A stretch of DNA of 64,000 bases from Proteus myxofaciens ATCC 19692 (GCF_001654855.1 NZ_LXEN01000066.1:1-64000), one strand, 5' to 3'. Numbered from the stretch's first letter, positions 9,519-19,939 are shown. Notes: generated by a model not told the origin, from the sequence alone. Numbers and translations are program-made.

Positions 9519-12317
9519 TTAATGGGCTTCATCCCAATTATTACCGACGCCAACTTCTACTTTTAGTGCAACCGCTAAAGTCATACTACTTTCCATTAGC
9601 TGATGGATCATCTCATTCGCTTTGTCTAAATAAGATTCACGAACTTCAAACACTAATTCATCGTGCACTTGCATAATCATATGCACATCATCAGGGCATT
9701 CATTACAGATCCAATTATCTACAGCTATCATCGCTTTTTTGATAATATCAGCCGCAGTACCTTGCATTGGTGCATTAATCGCTTCACGCTCAGAGGCTTT
9801 ACGACGAATCGCATTTTTAGAGTTAATCTCTGGTAAATACAATCGACGTCCATCTAATGTTTCAACATAGCCTTTTTCAGCAGCTTGTTTACGTGTTCGT
9901 TCCATATATTCTAGTACACCAGGATAGCGCTCAAAATAGAGATCCATATAGCGCTGTGCTTCTTTACGATCTACACCAATTTGTTGAGATAGGCCGAAAG
10001 CACTCATACCATAAATCAAGCCAAAGTTAATGGCTTTAGCGCTACGACGTTGCTCTGAAGTCACTTCATCTAATGGAATACCAAATACCTCAGATGCCGT
10101 TGCTCGGTGAATATCTTTACCTTCAGCAAAAGCCGTTAATAAACCTTTATCTTGAGATAATTGAGCCATAATACGCAACTCAATTTGCGAATAGTCAGCG
10201 GCCACAATTTTAAAGCCATCACGTGCAATAAATGCTTGGCGAATACGACGTCCTTCTTCATTTCTAACAGGGATATTTTGAAGATTAGGATCACGAGAAG
10301 AAAGACGACCTGTTGCCGTAACAGCTTGATGATAAGAAGTATGCACACGCTTTGTTTTACTGTTCACCATTAACGGCAATTTATCAGTATACGTTGATTT
10401 TAATTTCGCGAGTCCGCGGTGCTCTAAAATCAAGCGAGGTAACTCATGGCTATGGGCTAACTCTTCTAGCACCTCTTCATTTGTAGATGGAGCCCCTTTT
10501 GGGGTTTTCTTGATAACAGGTAACTGTAGCTTTTCAAATAAAATTTCTTGCAATTGCTTAGGTGAAGAAAGATTAAATTCTTGGCCTGCTAACTCAAATG
10601 TCTCTTTCTCTATTTCAGCTAAACGTTGAGTAATTTCTTTTGATTGCTCAGCAAGCACTTGTGCATCAATTAATACACCTTTGCGTTCCATTCGAGAAAG
10701 CACAGGTACTAATGGCATCTCAATATCGCTGTAAATGTGTTTAAGCGGTTTAACAGCGTCTATTTGAGGATAAAGTGCTTGATGCAATAGCAACGTGATA
10801 TCCGCGTCTTCAGCGGCATATAGCGTAGCTTGTTCAACCTCAATTTGATTAAACGTTAACTGACCTTTGCCTTTACCCGCTATTTCTTCAAATGTTGTCG
10901 TTTTATGATTAAGATGCTTATCAGCGAGAGTATCCATATCATGACGATTGCTAACGCTATTGAGCACGTATGATTCCAACATCGTATCGAAATCGATACC
11001 TTTTAGCTCAATTCCTTCATTTTCCATAATGCCACGATCAAACTTCAAATTTTGCCCGATTTTAGCGATTGATTCGTCTTCTAAAATCGGTTTTAAAGCA
11101 ACGAGAACTTCATTAATAGGCAGTTGCTCTGGCGCATCAAGATAATCATGTCGTAATGGAAGATAAGCGGCTTTACCGGGTTCAACAGCAAAAGACATAC
11201 CAATTAATCGAGCATCGATATTATTTAAGCTGTCAGTCTCAGTATCAAAAGCAAATGCAGGCGCATTTTTTAAAATATCAACCCAGCGCGCTAAGCTTTC
11301 ATGCGTTAATATCGCTTCGTAATTTTCTTGCGTAATAAGAGGGAAATCTGCGGTCGCGACTGTGTCTTTGTTTTCAGCAGGTTGTGCAGAATAAGGAACG
11401 GGAGCTTTACGACTACTGCGTTGCGCTAACCACCCGCCATTTTGCAAATCACTTATCCAGCGTTTAAATTCATAACGCGTAAACATATCGAGTAATTTGT
11501 CTAGATCAGGCTCATTAACGTTAAGATCGTCAAATGTTTTATCTAACTCAACATCCGTTTTAATTGTCGCTAATTTATAAGAGAGCATGGCAATTTTTTC
11601 ATGATCTGCCATTTTAGCGCCTAATGTTTTAGCACCGCGAAAACTCAATGTGGCGATATTATCAAGCTGTTGATAAATCTCTTTAAGACTACCAATACCT
11701 TGTAATAAGCCTAATGCCGTTTTTTCACCAACACCGGGTACACCAGGAATATTATCTGAAGAATCGCCCATTAAGGCGAGAAAGTCGATAATAAGCTCAG
11801 GAGGTACACCATATTTTTCTTTAACTTCTTCAGGGCCTAAAATGACATTTGTCATTGTATTTATCAGTGTGACATTTGGCGTAACAAGTTGCGCCATATC
11901 TTTATCACCCGTGCTGATTAATACATTTTTACCCTCTGAGGCTGCTTTTAACGCTAAAGTGCCAATAACATCATCAGCTTCAACGCCTGTTATTGAGAGT
12001 AAAGGTAATCCCATCGCTTGCACCATTTCGTGCAAAGGCTCTATTTGTTCACGGAGATCATCAGGCATTGGTGGGCGATTTGATTTATATTCTTCATATA
12101 ATTCATCACGGAATGTCTTACCCTTAGCGTCAAACACAACCGCCACATGACTTGGCTTATACTGTATGATAAGGCTACGTAACATATTAAGCACACCATA
12201 CATAGCACCTGTTGGTTCACCTTTGCTATTAGTTAGCGGAGGAAACGCGTGATAGGCACGATAAAGGTATGAGGAGCCATCTACAAGGATAAAGGGGTTT
12301 TCTGCTATTTGGACCAT
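9519..12317 (-). CDS. polA: DNA polymerase I
   Basis: A 932-residue DNA polymerase I for Okazaki fragment processing and repair. The N-terminal 5'-3' exonuclease (about 1-300) has [20 protein letters not shown]-like [11 protein letters not shown] and [12 protein letters not shown]. The 3'-5' proofreading domain keeps FDTETDSL (about residue 355), and the polymerase domain has motif [11 protein letters not shown], motif [15 protein letters not shown] and motif [11 protein letters not shown]. Length matches E. coli (928). All catalytic acids seem present, so all three activities are expected. It is monocistronic and ends at the hairpin shared with def. Confidence 0.97.
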   Translation of the reverse strand: MVQIAENPFILVDGSSYLYRAYHAFPPLTNSKGEPTGAMYGVLNMLRSLIIQYKPSHVAVVFDAKGKTFRDELYEEYKSNRPPMPDDLREQIEPLHEMVQAMGLPLLSITGVEADDVIGTLALKAASEGKNVLISTGDKDMAQLVTPNVTLINTMTNVILGPEEVKEKYGVPPELIIDFLALMGDSSDNIPGVPGVGEKTALGLLQGIGSLKEIYQQLDNIATLSFRGAKTLGAKMADHEKIAMLSYKLATIKTDVELDKTFDDLNVNEPDLDKLLDMFTRYEFKRWISDLQNGGWLAQRSSRKAPVPYSAQPAENKDTVATADFPLITQENYEAILTHESLARWVDILKNAPAFAFDTETDSLNNIDARLIGMSFAVEPGKAAYLPLRHDYLDAPEQLPINEVLVALKPILEDESIAKIGQNLKFDRGIMENEGIELKGIDFDTMLESYVLNSVSNRHDMDTLADKHLNHKTTTFEEIAGKGKGQLTFNQIEVEQATLYAAEDADITLLLHQALYPQIDAVKPLKHIYSDIEMPLVPVLSRMERKGVLIDAQVLAEQSKEITQRLAEIEKETFELAGQEFNLSSPKQLQEILFEKLQLPVIKKTPKGAPSTNEEVLEELAHSHELPRLILEHRGLAKLKSTYTDKLPLMVNSKTKRVHTSYHQAVTATGRLSSRDPNLQNIPVRNEEGRRIRQAFIARDGFKIVAADYSQIELRIMAQLSQDKGLLTAFAEGKDIHRATASEVFGIPLDEVTSEQRRSAKAINFGLIYGMSAFGLSQQIGVDRKEAQRYMDLYFERYPGVLEYMERTRKQAAEKGYVETLDGRRLYLPEINSKNAIRRKASEREAINAPMQGTAADIIKKAMIAVDNWICNECPDDVHMIMQVHDELVFEVRESYLDKANEMIHQLMESSMTLAVALKVEVGVGNNWDEAH

Positions 12318-12606
12318 AATCTATTCATCATTGCTCTGAGGTTCGTGGATAGGACTAGAATGCCACATTGCGAGCCAATAGACGAATATTACCTGCCATG
12401 AAATTTTCTTAAATTCGATGAATCATCGTTAAACAAATAAGATAATCATACCGATATCAGATAATTAAATATAATAATTTTATAGAAAGATATTTAAAAA
12501 TAGAAATTACATTTATTAAAATAAGAATATAAATAATTATCAAATTTTTATTTAATTAAAACATCCTTGTTCTAATTAAGCAGAATTAAAAACAAGATAG
12601 CTATTA

Positions 12607-12999
12607 TTAAATAATTGCGCTTAAACATGCAAAACTACCAAATAATATCCCAGGAGCATTGGCGATTGCTACCGGATATTCTTTACTTTTCACACCATAA
12701 TAGGTCCAAAGAAAGCAGTTTATTGCTGCAACAAAAGGCTGAAAAGGACTGGTTTTAATGCCATTAAGATTGTCCATAATTTGCGGAATATAAGAGATAT
12801 ACATACCGCAAGCAGTGATTGTGGCGACCCAACTCACCAATGTGACAATATTAATTTCATTTAATTTAGCAATTTTATTGTTGAGCGTTTTAAATAACAG
12901 AGACAATGGTTGACTAATACTACTCAAAATAGTCGTCGATGTATTCTTACCCGTTATTTCAATTAAATTGAGATTTTCTGAATCAATTTCGTTTTGCAT
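12607..12999 (-). CDS. SemiSWEET-like sugar transporter
   Basis: A 130-residue membrane protein with three predicted helices in the C-terminal 90 residues, as in the SemiSWEET half-transporters that dimerise to move sugars. The signature YISYIPQIMDNLNG contains the PQ motif of helix 1, and FVAAINCFLWTYYG and IANAPGILFG match helices 2 and 3. About 40 polar residues precede the first helix, longer than in classic SemiSWEETs. ATG 12999 has GGAGGTTCG upstream; an upstream GTG-type extension is rejected. It is not part of the conserved polA neighbourhood. Sugar specificity is unknown. Confidence 0.8.
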   Translation of the reverse strand: MQNEIDSENLNLIEITGKNTSTTILSSISQPLSLLFKTLNNKIAKLNEINIVTLVSWVATITACGMYISYIPQIMDNLNGIKTSPFQPFVAAINCFLWTYYGVKSKEYPVAIANAPGILFGSFACLSAII

Positions 13000-13690
13000 C
13001 GAACCTCCGATTTTATTGATAATTTTGAAAAAGTAACTACTATAAATTTCGAATAAACCAAGACTAAACTTAATTATTATCAATATAATAGTTAATAAAA
13101 TTTAAAATATATCCATATTTACTTGGAGAGTAATTTAATTCCTTTCTATCATTCTCATATAAATTTTACGGTTAATTTGTTTTATCATAGAAAAAAATAG
13201 ATTGTCAAACAAATGAATATCGATGACTTTTAATTATTTTTGAATCAAAAAAATACTATTAACACTCATGTCACAAACGATAAAACAAGCATAGAATAGT
13301 AAAAATCAATGAATAGAGGAGATATCAAGAGTAAGCACCTTAATCATAACCAATAAATATATCAGTAAGTTACTTACTATTAATTGACTATTTTATAAAA
13401 GTCAAAATTCTCAGATAATTATTTTAAGATCCTAATTGGGCATTTATTGTTCACATAAATGTCACATTTGATTTGTTAGATGCTAAATACTGGTGACGAT
13501 AACAATAACAACCTGTGGATAACTCTGTGAATATTTTTTAACTTCATCTATATTAATAAGTTATCCCTCTTTTCATTTTGTTAACATAATCAAAAAATCA
13601 ATAACTTAGCTTTATTTCAAAAAAAAATAATAATAAAAAAATATTTTTACGAATGTGGATAGTTATAGAATTAGAAAAATTAAAAAGAAA
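13000..13690. other. long AT-rich intergenic region with DnaA-box-like sites
   Basis: Nearly 700 bases without a convincing gene. It holds a perfect DnaA box TGTGGATAA at 13514-13522, a one-mismatch copy TGTGGATAG at 13654-13662 in the same orientation, and a 13-base palindrome AAATGTCACATTT at 13457-13469. A GATC is seen near 13429, but no GATC cluster like that of oriC. In E. coli yihF and yihG occupy this place; no remnant was recognised. Confidence 0.5.
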
Positions 13691-13723
13691 AAAATAGCGC
13701 TCATGGGATATAAGCGCTATTTT
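13683..13723 (-). terminator. dsbA terminator
   Basis: Perfect arms AAAATAGCGCT and AGCGCTATTTT around an eleven-base loop; on the minus strand the stem runs into TTTTTTTCTTTTTA. It lies 55 bases after the dsbA stop. Confidence 0.88.
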
Positions 13724-13777
13724 CTCAGACAAAAATCTTATATGACATTCGTCATCTTATAAAAGAAATATTCTTTT

Positions 13778-14401
13778 TTATTTTTTTGCGATAAGTTGAT
13801 TAACAATATCAGAATATGCTTTAGCGTATTCTTCTGGTGATTTAGCATCAATTTTATCATTTCTTATTTTATATTTACCGTTAACAATCATGGCAGGAAC
13901 ACCGTTGATTTGATAATCCGCTAACGCATTTTCTTGTTGACTCACTAATGAGTTAACAACAAAGCTATTAATTGCTGAATCATAATCTTCAGCTTTAACG
14001 CCGGCATTAATAAAAGTAGTACGAATATCTTCTACAGAATTAATAGATTGATTTTCTTGAACGGCTTTAAACAATGCTGGTGAGACTTGATCTTCAACAC
14101 CTAAAGCCATTGCAACAGCCCATGCACGAGTTAAATCCTTACCATATTTGCCTAAAAAATCAACGTGATAACGAACAACTTTCGTATTTTCAGGGACATT
14201 TTTTTCAACAGTGCTATTTACTTTAAATACTTCCGAAAATTGATAGCAGTGAGGGCAATAGAATGAGAAAAACTCAACAACGTCAGGTGCATTTGCAACG
14301 GGTTTGGATAGGCTATTGTATTGTTTTCCTTCTGTAATATCTGCAGCTGAAACACTAAAAGCTAAAACCATACTTGCTAACGCGAGCCAAATCTTTTTCA
14401 T
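13778..14401 (-). CDS. dsbA: periplasmic thiol:disulfide oxidoreductase DsbA
   Basis: A 207-residue exported thioredoxin-fold oxidase that donates disulfides to newly exported proteins and is reoxidised by DsbB. A signal peptide (about residues 1-19, MKKIWLALASMVLAFSVSA) precedes the domain. The active site is CPHC at residues 49-52 and the cis-proline loop reads GVPAMIV. It is the last gene of yihD-srkA-dsbA, 20 bases after srkA, and ends at a strong terminator. In E. coli this operon belongs to the Cpx envelope-stress regulon. Confidence 0.97.
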   Translation of the reverse strand: MKKIWLALASMVLAFSVSAADITEGKQYNSLSKPVANAPDVVEFFSFYCPHCYQFSEVFKVNSTVEKNVPENTKVVRYHVDFLGKYGKDLTRAWAVAMALGVEDQVSPALFKAVQENQSINSVEDIRTTFINAGVKAEDYDSAINSFVVNSLVSQQENALADYQINGVPAMIVNGKYKIRNDKIDAKSPEEYAKAYSDIVNQLIAKK

Positions 14402-14421
14402 TTGTTATCTTCTCCTAAAAA

Positions 14422-15417
14422 TTAATACATTGGGGTAAGTTGTAATGGAGCTTCATTTAATTGTTCAACTTGCCTTTTAAATAAAGTTAATTGTTTAAGC
14501 CAAAAATCAGCATCTTGAAACCAAATAAAAGCACGAGGAAAAGCAGGGTCTTCCCAGCGCTTAAGAACCCAGGCAAGATAATGTACCATTCTCATTGCTC
14601 TTAATGGTTCAATTAAGGATAACTCCTTTAAATCAAAATCTTGATACTCATAATAAGATTCGAGAAGCGTATTTAACTGTAGCACCTGTTCTTGTCGCGA
14701 ACCGTTTAATAGCATCCAAAAATCTTGTATTGCCATTCCCATTCGAGAATCATCAAAATCAACCATAACAATTTCATCACGCCACAAGATATTACCAGGA
14801 TGGCAATCTCCATGTAGGCGCAATATATTCCATGTAGAGTCATTAATAAGAGGGCTCACATCGTGGATCAGCTTGTCAATAACCTCAATAAATGACGATT
14901 TAAGGTTATTAGGTACTAAAGGACTTTTTTCAAATACTAATTTTGGTGCAATCAGATATTCTTCAACAGAAATTGTAGGTCGGTATTGATAGGTTTTTTT
15001 TCTGCCTATTTGATGAATACGCCCTAATGTACGCCCTACTTCTTCAAGCTGGAATAAATTATCTGTTTCATAAGCCCTACCGCCAATACTTGGAAATAGT
15101 GCAAAATAAAAACCGTCATCAGAAAGGTGAACGGTATCACCATTAATCATTAAAGGTGCTGCAACAGAAATATCAGCTTCTTTTAAATCAACAACAAAAT
15201 CATGCTCTTCTTTTATTTGCTGATAAGACCAACGTTGAGGACGATAAAATTTCACAACATAACGTTGCTTGTGCTCATCCATAAATTGAAAAACACGATT
15301 TTCATAGCTGTTTAATTCAGTTAACCCAGATTCTGGATAAAAACCAATTTTAAGGAGTGCATCCCATATATTATCGGGTGATAGTCCTTGGAAATTAAAC
15401 GAGGTAGAAATATCCAT
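14422..15417 (-). CDS. srkA: stress response kinase A (YihE/RdoA)
   Basis: A 331-residue Ser/Thr protein kinase of the aminoglycoside phosphotransferase fold. The Brenner motif LRLHGDCHPGNILW and the metal site VMVDFDDSRMG are intact. E. coli SrkA (328 residues) protects against programmed cell death under stress and is Cpx-controlled. It is co-transcribed between yihD and dsbA with gaps of 13 and 20 bases. Confidence 0.95.
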   Translation of the reverse strand: MDISTSFNFQGLSPDNIWDALLKIGFYPESGLTELNSYENRVFQFMDEHKQRYVVKFYRPQRWSYQQIKEEHDFVVDLKEADISVAAPLMINGDTVHLSDDGFYFALFPSIGGRAYETDNLFQLEEVGRTLGRIHQIGRKKTYQYRPTISVEEYLIAPKLVFEKSPLVPNNLKSSFIEVIDKLIHDVSPLINDSTWNILRLHGDCHPGNILWRDEIVMVDFDDSRMGMAIQDFWMLLNGSRQEQVLQLNTLLESYYEYQDFDLKELSLIEPLRAMRMVHYLAWVLKRWEDPAFPRAFIWFQDADFWLKQLTLFKRQVEQLNEAPLQLTPMY

Positions 15418-15430
15418 TTGCTATCCTAAA

Positions 15431-15700
15431 TTAGTCTTTAATCACACCACGAGCACGTAGGATCGCAGTTTTAAAGTCTTCTTCGTAATCTTTTTTTAAT
15501 CCAGGAATTGCATCAGTTGGTGCTGAACCACGCATTTTTAGATGATAAATCAATATATCATCAGTTAGATCAGACAAATCACCTTTAAAACCCGCATCAT
15601 CAGCCAGTTTCTGTAATAATTGAACTAAGTTTAAATCTGAATTTTCAACCCAAACAGGTTGTAGTAATTCGATAACTTCATTAAGACGGTGACATTTCAT
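15431..15700 (-). CDS. yihD: YihD family protein
   Basis: An 89-residue conserved DUF1040 protein. ATG 15700 gives [17 protein letters not shown], the same start and length as E. coli YihD; the upstream hydrophobic stretch in frame is not coding. The core [17 protein letters not shown] and the tail LRARGVIKD are family hallmarks. Its biochemical role is unknown; E. coli YihD is expressed with srkA and dsbA. Confidence 0.93.
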   Translation of the reverse strand: MKCHRLNEVIELLQPVWVENSDLNLVQLLQKLADDAGFKGDLSDLTDDILIYHLKMRGSAPTDAIPGLKKDYEEDFKTAILRARGVIKD

Positions 15701-15920
15701 ACTAAAAATCCTTATTATAAAAAACAACAACAAAGTACCAAGTATTATCCAATAGAAAAAGAAAACCTCTGTCAATCTGCGTAAATATTACGCTTTTTTG
15801 ATAATAATTACGGTTGATTTACATGAAATAGCAATAAGTCAGTACTTTCTATTACTATATCGTCTTTACTTGATAAATATCTTTCGGAATTTTTAGCTAA
15901 TTTATTCACAAATATTGAAT

Positions 15921-16496
15921 ATGAAAAATAAAATGATAACAGGTGGCATACTAGCAGGTGGTCGAGCAACTCGTATGGGTGGGGTTGATAAAGGGCTACA
16001 AATTTTAGAGGGGAAACCACTCTATTTACATATTGCAGATAAACTTTCATCTCATGTTGATCATATCCTTATCAGCGCTAATCGTAATTTAGATGAATAT
16101 CGTAAAAGTCATTATCCTGTTATAACCGATGAAATAGAAGACTTTGCAGGCCCGTTAGCAGGCATGTTAGCGGTATTAAAAAATGCACAAACACCTTGGG
16201 TCATTTTTGTTCCTTGTGATGTTCCTTATTTTCCAGTTAATTTAGTTAAAAATCTTTATGAACAAAAAGGGGATGCTTTAGCATCTTATGTTTATGATGG
16301 AAATCGAGAACACCCCACGCTTTCACTGTTAAATCGTCGTGTTATTCCTATGCTAGAAAAATACCTAGCGCAAGGTGATCGCAAATTAATGCTTTTCATG
16401 AAACAAATCGGAGCAAAGCCTGTTTTATTTGCAGATCAAGCAGAAGCATTTATTAATTTAAATACCCTTCAAGATATCCAAAAAGCACATAAATAA
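15921..16496 (+). CDS. mobA: molybdenum cofactor guanylyltransferase MobA
   Basis: A 191-residue nucleotidyltransferase that links GMP to molybdopterin, forming the bis-MGD cofactor of anaerobic oxidoreductases. The GTP-binding signature GGILAGGRATRMGGVDKG begins near residue 6, and VPCDVPYFP carries the metal-binding aspartate. ATG 15921 is chosen; a TTG six bases upstream is also possible and no clear Shine-Dalgarno decides. mobB follows 14 bases later. It is divergent from yihD. Confidence 0.93.
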   Translation: MKNKMITGGILAGGRATRMGGVDKGLQILEGKPLYLHIADKLSSHVDHILISANRNLDEYRKSHYPVITDEIEDFAGPLAGMLAVLKNAQTPWVIFVPCDVPYFPVNLVKNLYEQKGDALASYVYDGNREHPTLSLLNRRVIPMLEKYLAQGDRKLMLFMKQIGAKPVLFADQAEAFINLNTLQDIQKAHK

Positions 16497-16510
16497 AGAG
16501 AGCAAACATA

Positions 16511-17041
16511 ATGAAAAATAACGTAGATTTACCGCTTTTAGGGATAACGGCTTGGAGTGGTACAGGAAAAACAACTTTACTTAAAAAGCTTATTCCTGAG
16601 TTGCGTAAGCGCAAAATACGAGTTGGTATGATAAAACACACCCATCATGATATGGATGTTGATAAACCGGGTAAAGATAGTTATGAGCTTCGTAAAGCAG
16701 GTGCAGACCAAACGCTAGTCGCTAGCCAACAGCGTTGGGCTTTAATGACAGAAACCCCAGAATTACCTGAACTAGATCTTTACTACCTTGCCTCTCGATT
16801 TAACGCAAGCCAATTAGACTTAATTTTAGTTGAAGGTTTTAAAGGAGAAGCGATTCCTAAAATTGCCCTTTATCGTCATATCAATGAGCGTGATTTTAAT
16901 GAATTACTAGATAAACATATCATTGCTGTGGCAAGTGATTGCAAGTTGGAGATTAATTATCCGCTACTTGATATCAATAACCCAGAAACTATTGCTCAAT
17001 TTATTGCAGATTGGCTTAATCAGAAAAATAAAAATAAGTAA
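16511..17041 (+). CDS. mobB: molybdopterin-guanine dinucleotide adaptor MobB
   Basis: A 176-residue P-loop GTP-binding protein that assists MobA. The Walker A run ITAWSGTGKTTLLKKLI starts near residue 11; downstream VGMIKHTHHDMDVD and LVEGFKGEAIPKI are MobB signatures. Preceded by AGAGAGC. Not essential for MGD synthesis in E. coli but enhances it. Confidence 0.94.
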   Translation: MKNNVDLPLLGITAWSGTGKTTLLKKLIPELRKRKIRVGMIKHTHHDMDVDKPGKDSYELRKAGADQTLVASQQRWALMTETPELPELDLYYLASRFNASQLDLILVEGFKGEAIPKIALYRHINERDFNELLDKHIIAVASDCKLEINYPLLDINNPETIAQFIADWLNQKNKNK

Positions 17042-17059
17042 AATAAGTATTGATAAAGA

Positions 17060-17078
17060 GAGCGCCTTTATAGCGCTC
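17060..17078 (+). terminator. possible weak mobB terminator
   Basis: Six-base stem GAGCGC / GCGCTC with a seven-base loop between convergent mobB and the GH13 gene. No T run follows, so function is doubtful. Confidence 0.35.
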
Positions 17079-17090
17079 ATCACATTACTA

Positions 17091-18749
17091 TTAAGACATT
17101 ATAATCGCTTGATAAGGTTGTAAAATAATTTTACCCTCTTTATCATTCACAATTGGGCTATTATGCAAATATATCTGTTGTTCATTGATAGATAATGGTT
17201 TTTCTTCACCGCTAAAATTACAATAAATATTCACCATTTTACCTTCATGTTGCCGCTTAAATGCAATGACATCACTAGGTGAATCAAGAGGTATAAAATC
17301 ACCGTAAATTAAAATATCGCTAATATCAGAATGGCGTCTTAGTGCGATTAATTGTTGATAATATGAGAAAAGTGATTTTTTGTCGCTACACTCTTGCTCC
17401 GCATTAATTTCCACATAATTAGGATTTACTTTTAACCAAGGTTTACCCGTTGTAAATCCACCATTATCTTTATCATTCCATTGAAATGGTGTTCTTGAAT
17501 TATCACGACTACGTAAATTAAAATATTCCATCATTTGCTCATCGCTATAACCTTCTCTTCTCCCCCATTCTATTAATTTGAAAACATGTAAATCATCATG
17601 TTCCTCAAGGGTCATAGAACAATTCGTCATCCCTATTTCTTGTCCTTGATAAATAAAAGGAGTTCCTCGTTGGGTTAATAAAAATGTCGCCAACATTTTA
17701 GCGCTGATAGAATTAATTGCGCCTTTAGGCAGAAATTTATTTAATGAACGAGGTTGATCATGATTTTCAAGATAAGGCGCTCCCCAACCAATACGTTGCG
17801 TATCTAATTGGCTTTTAATAAATACCGGTTTTAAACTTTCTCCTGTTATGGGAGATGTAGTAAATGGCTTTTGATGGCGAATATCTAAATCTGCAATACT
17901 GAAATCAAATACCATAGAGAAATAACCATTTTCACCCACATAGGCAAGTAAGTCTTTTTCTGGTACATCAATTTCAGCAACCGTCATACTATTGGCTGGC
18001 TTAAAGGTTTTATCCGCTAATTCCGTTAAAAATTTATCAATACCTGGTTGATTTAATACCCAAGGTACTAAAGATGCTGAGCCGTCTTCTCTATCTGCTT
18101 CAAATCGATGTTCACTTAATGATTCTGGGGATTTTTTTAAATTACCAATGGCATCAATACGAAATCCTGCAACACCTTTTTTAATCCACATATTAATCAT
18201 GTCGATAATTTCTTTACGAAGTTGAGGATTTTCCCAGTTTAAATCCGGCTGCTCAGGACCGAAAGAATTAAAATACCAACGATTTGAATTAGGGATACGA
18301 GTCCAAACAGAGCAATCAAAATAAGTGCGTAAATTATTAGGTGGTGTCGGCTTATCCCAATGTTTAAAAATATAATAGTCTGCATATGGGCTATCAGGAT
18401 CAGCTAATGCTGCTTTAAACCAAGGATGTTCATTAGAAGAGTGGTTTAACACCAAATCTAATAATATTTTTATATCGCGTTTTTTCGCCTCACTAATTAG
18501 TGTATCTAATGCACTATTATCACCAAAAATAGTGTCAACCACAGAATAATCGGCAATATCATAGCCATTATCTTTCATAGGCGATTTAAAAATAGGACAT
18601 AGCCAAATAACATTGGTACCTAATGACTGTATATAATCTAATTTCTCTGTGATACCCGCTAAGTCTCCAATACCATCACCATTACTATCATAATAACTCT
18701 TAGGATAAATTTGATAGACCACGGCTTCTTTCCACCAAGTACTAGACAT
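17091..18749 (-). CDS. GH13 alpha-glucosidase (oligo-1,6-glucosidase-like)
   Basis: A 552-residue cytoplasmic alpha-amylase-family glucosidase without signal peptide. The barrel motifs read DLVLNHSS (region I), GFRIDAIG (II, nucleophile aspartate near residue 199), TVAEID (III, acid/base glutamate near 255) and ENHDQPR (IV). The residue after the nucleophile is Ala, where alpha-1,6-specific enzymes usually have Val and alpha-1,4 enzymes often Thr, so specificity (isomaltose, maltose, sucrose, trehalose-6-P) is open. ATG 18749 follows AGAGGTGA, preferred over a GTG six bases upstream. A LacI-type gene is divergent, with a palindrome 30 bases upstream. No sugar transporter gene accompanies the pair. 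Confidence 0.87.
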   Translation of the reverse strand: MSSTWWKEAVVYQIYPKSYYDSNGDGIGDLAGITEKLDYIQSLGTNVIWLCPIFKSPMKDNGYDIADYSVVDTIFGDNSALDTLISEAKKRDIKILLDLVLNHSSNEHPWFKAALADPDSPYADYYIFKHWDKPTPPNNLRTYFDCSVWTRIPNSNRWYFNSFGPEQPDLNWENPQLRKEIIDMINMWIKKGVAGFRIDAIGNLKKSPESLSEHRFEADREDGSASLVPWVLNQPGIDKFLTELADKTFKPANSMTVAEIDVPEKDLLAYVGENGYFSMVFDFSIADLDIRHQKPFTTSPITGESLKPVFIKSQLDTQRIGWGAPYLENHDQPRSLNKFLPKGAINSISAKMLATFLLTQRGTPFIYQGQEIGMTNCSMTLEEHDDLHVFKLIEWGRREGYSDEQMMEYFNLRSRDNSRTPFQWNDKDNGGFTTGKPWLKVNPNYVEINAEQECSDKKSLFSYYQQLIALRRHSDISDILIYGDFIPLDSPSDVIAFKRQHEGKMVNIYCNFSGEEKPLSINEQQIYLHNSPIVNDKEGKIILQPYQAIIMS

Positions 18750-18779
18750 ATTCACCTCTTAGTGATAATAAATTAAATA

Positions 18780-18792
18780 TGGAACAGTTCCA
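18780..18792. promoter_or_regulatory. candidate operator of the LacI-type regulator
   Basis: Perfect 13-base palindrome TGGAACAGTTCCA, 30 bases upstream of the GH13 start. A second element, AGTGATA-N14-TATCACT at 18864-18891, lies nearer the regulator gene. Either could bind the divergently encoded LacI-family protein. Confidence 0.55.
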
Positions 18793-18958
18793 CATTAATA
18801 TAGACACGAAAAACGTCAATAAGGAAATGAGCTTACTAAACTGTGAAACGGCTCATATTAAATAGTGATAATTATCTCGATTAATATCACTTTATCTTAA
18901 TCAGATTGAGATATATTAGTTTTTCACACTCTTATAGAAAGGAGCTACAGCATATTCA

Positions 18959-19939
18959 ATGGCCGGGATCCGCGATGTCGCAAAAAGAGCAAATGTTGCT
19001 GCTAGTACTGTTTCCAGAGCACTTAACAATAGTGGTTATGTTTCACAATCAGCTCGCGAAAAAATAAAAAAAGCGATAGAAGAACTGGATTATATTCCAG
19101 ATAGTTGGTTAAGAAATTTATATCAACAAAAAAGCGCCGTTGTAGGCGTTATTATTAATAGCCTTGAGTATCCTTATTTTGCAACTGTTACTCGTTTTAT
19201 TGAGAACAAACTCGCTGAAAAAGGCTATAGCATGATGTTATGTGCAACTCAAAATAGCAAAATACGTGAACGTATCTTTTTTGATATGTTAAAACGTGGC
19301 CAGATTGACGGTATTATTGCAGAATATCTCTTACTCAATGATAGAGAATATCAACATATTCAAAAACCGGTCGTTACACTCGATCGTCATCTCTCTGATA
19401 TTCCGCTAGTTTGTTCAGATCATCATACTGGTGGGCAATTAGCTGCAGAACATCTGATTGAAAAAGGATGTAAAAAAATTCTTTTGATTGAAGATAACTC
19501 TAATTATCTCTCGTCTACACCGTCTTATAAAAGTTGTTTAGCATTTAAAGAGAGATTATATCAGGTGGGTATTAACCCTATTTCTCACCAAGTAAATTGG
19601 AAAACCGAAGAAAAAGATTATTTTCATACATTTGCTAAAAAAATACTCAATACACACCCAGATATAGATGCTATTTTTGCCGCTGATATTCCTGCAATAG
19701 CATTATTTAATGAAGCATTAAGAAAAAATATAGCCATTCCAGAACAACTAAAAATTATCGCTTATGATGGTAGTCCTTGGCTAAATCAAACTATTAATAA
19801 ATTAACTTGTATTGAGCAACCCTTTGAGCAATTAGCAGAAAAAAGTGTAGAGATTATTACCTCACTCATTGAAGGTGAAGAAGTAACAGAGAAAATGACT
19901 GTCATCCCTGTACAATTTATTCAAGGTGAAACAAGTTAA
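18959..19939 (+). CDS. LacI-family transcriptional regulator
   Basis: A 326-residue repressor. The N-terminal helix-turn-helix IRDVAKRANVAASTVSRALN (residues 4-23) is followed by the hinge helix region and a periplasmic-binding-protein-like effector domain (about 60-326). It presumably controls the divergent GH13 gene in response to a sugar or sugar phosphate. AAAGGAGC lies upstream, about 14 bases from the ATG, a long spacing. Effector unknown. Confidence 0.9.
   Translation: MAGIRDVAKRANVAASTVSRALNNSGYVSQSAREKIKKAIEELDYIPDSWLRNLYQQKSAVVGVIINSLEYPYFATVTRFIENKLAEKGYSMMLCATQNSKIRERIFFDMLKRGQIDGIIAEYLLLNDREYQHIQKPVVTLDRHLSDIPLVCSDHHTGGQLAAEHLIEKGCKKILLIEDNSNYLSSTPSYKSCLAFKERLYQVGINPISHQVNWKTEEKDYFHTFAKKILNTHPDIDAIFAADIPAIALFNEALRKNIAIPEQLKIIAYDGSPWLNQTINKLTCIEQPFEQLAEKSVEIITSLIEGEEVTEKMTVIPVQFIQGETS

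Noticed and set aside
13440-13690. Possible chromosomal origin (oriC)
   Set aside because: Only two DnaA boxes, no GATC cluster, no ordered 13-mers and no mnmG/mioC neighbours. The surrounding genes match the polA-dsbA region, not the origin.
17060-17078. Strong intrinsic terminator after mobB
   Set aside because: The six-base hairpin has no T run; kept only as a weak candidate.
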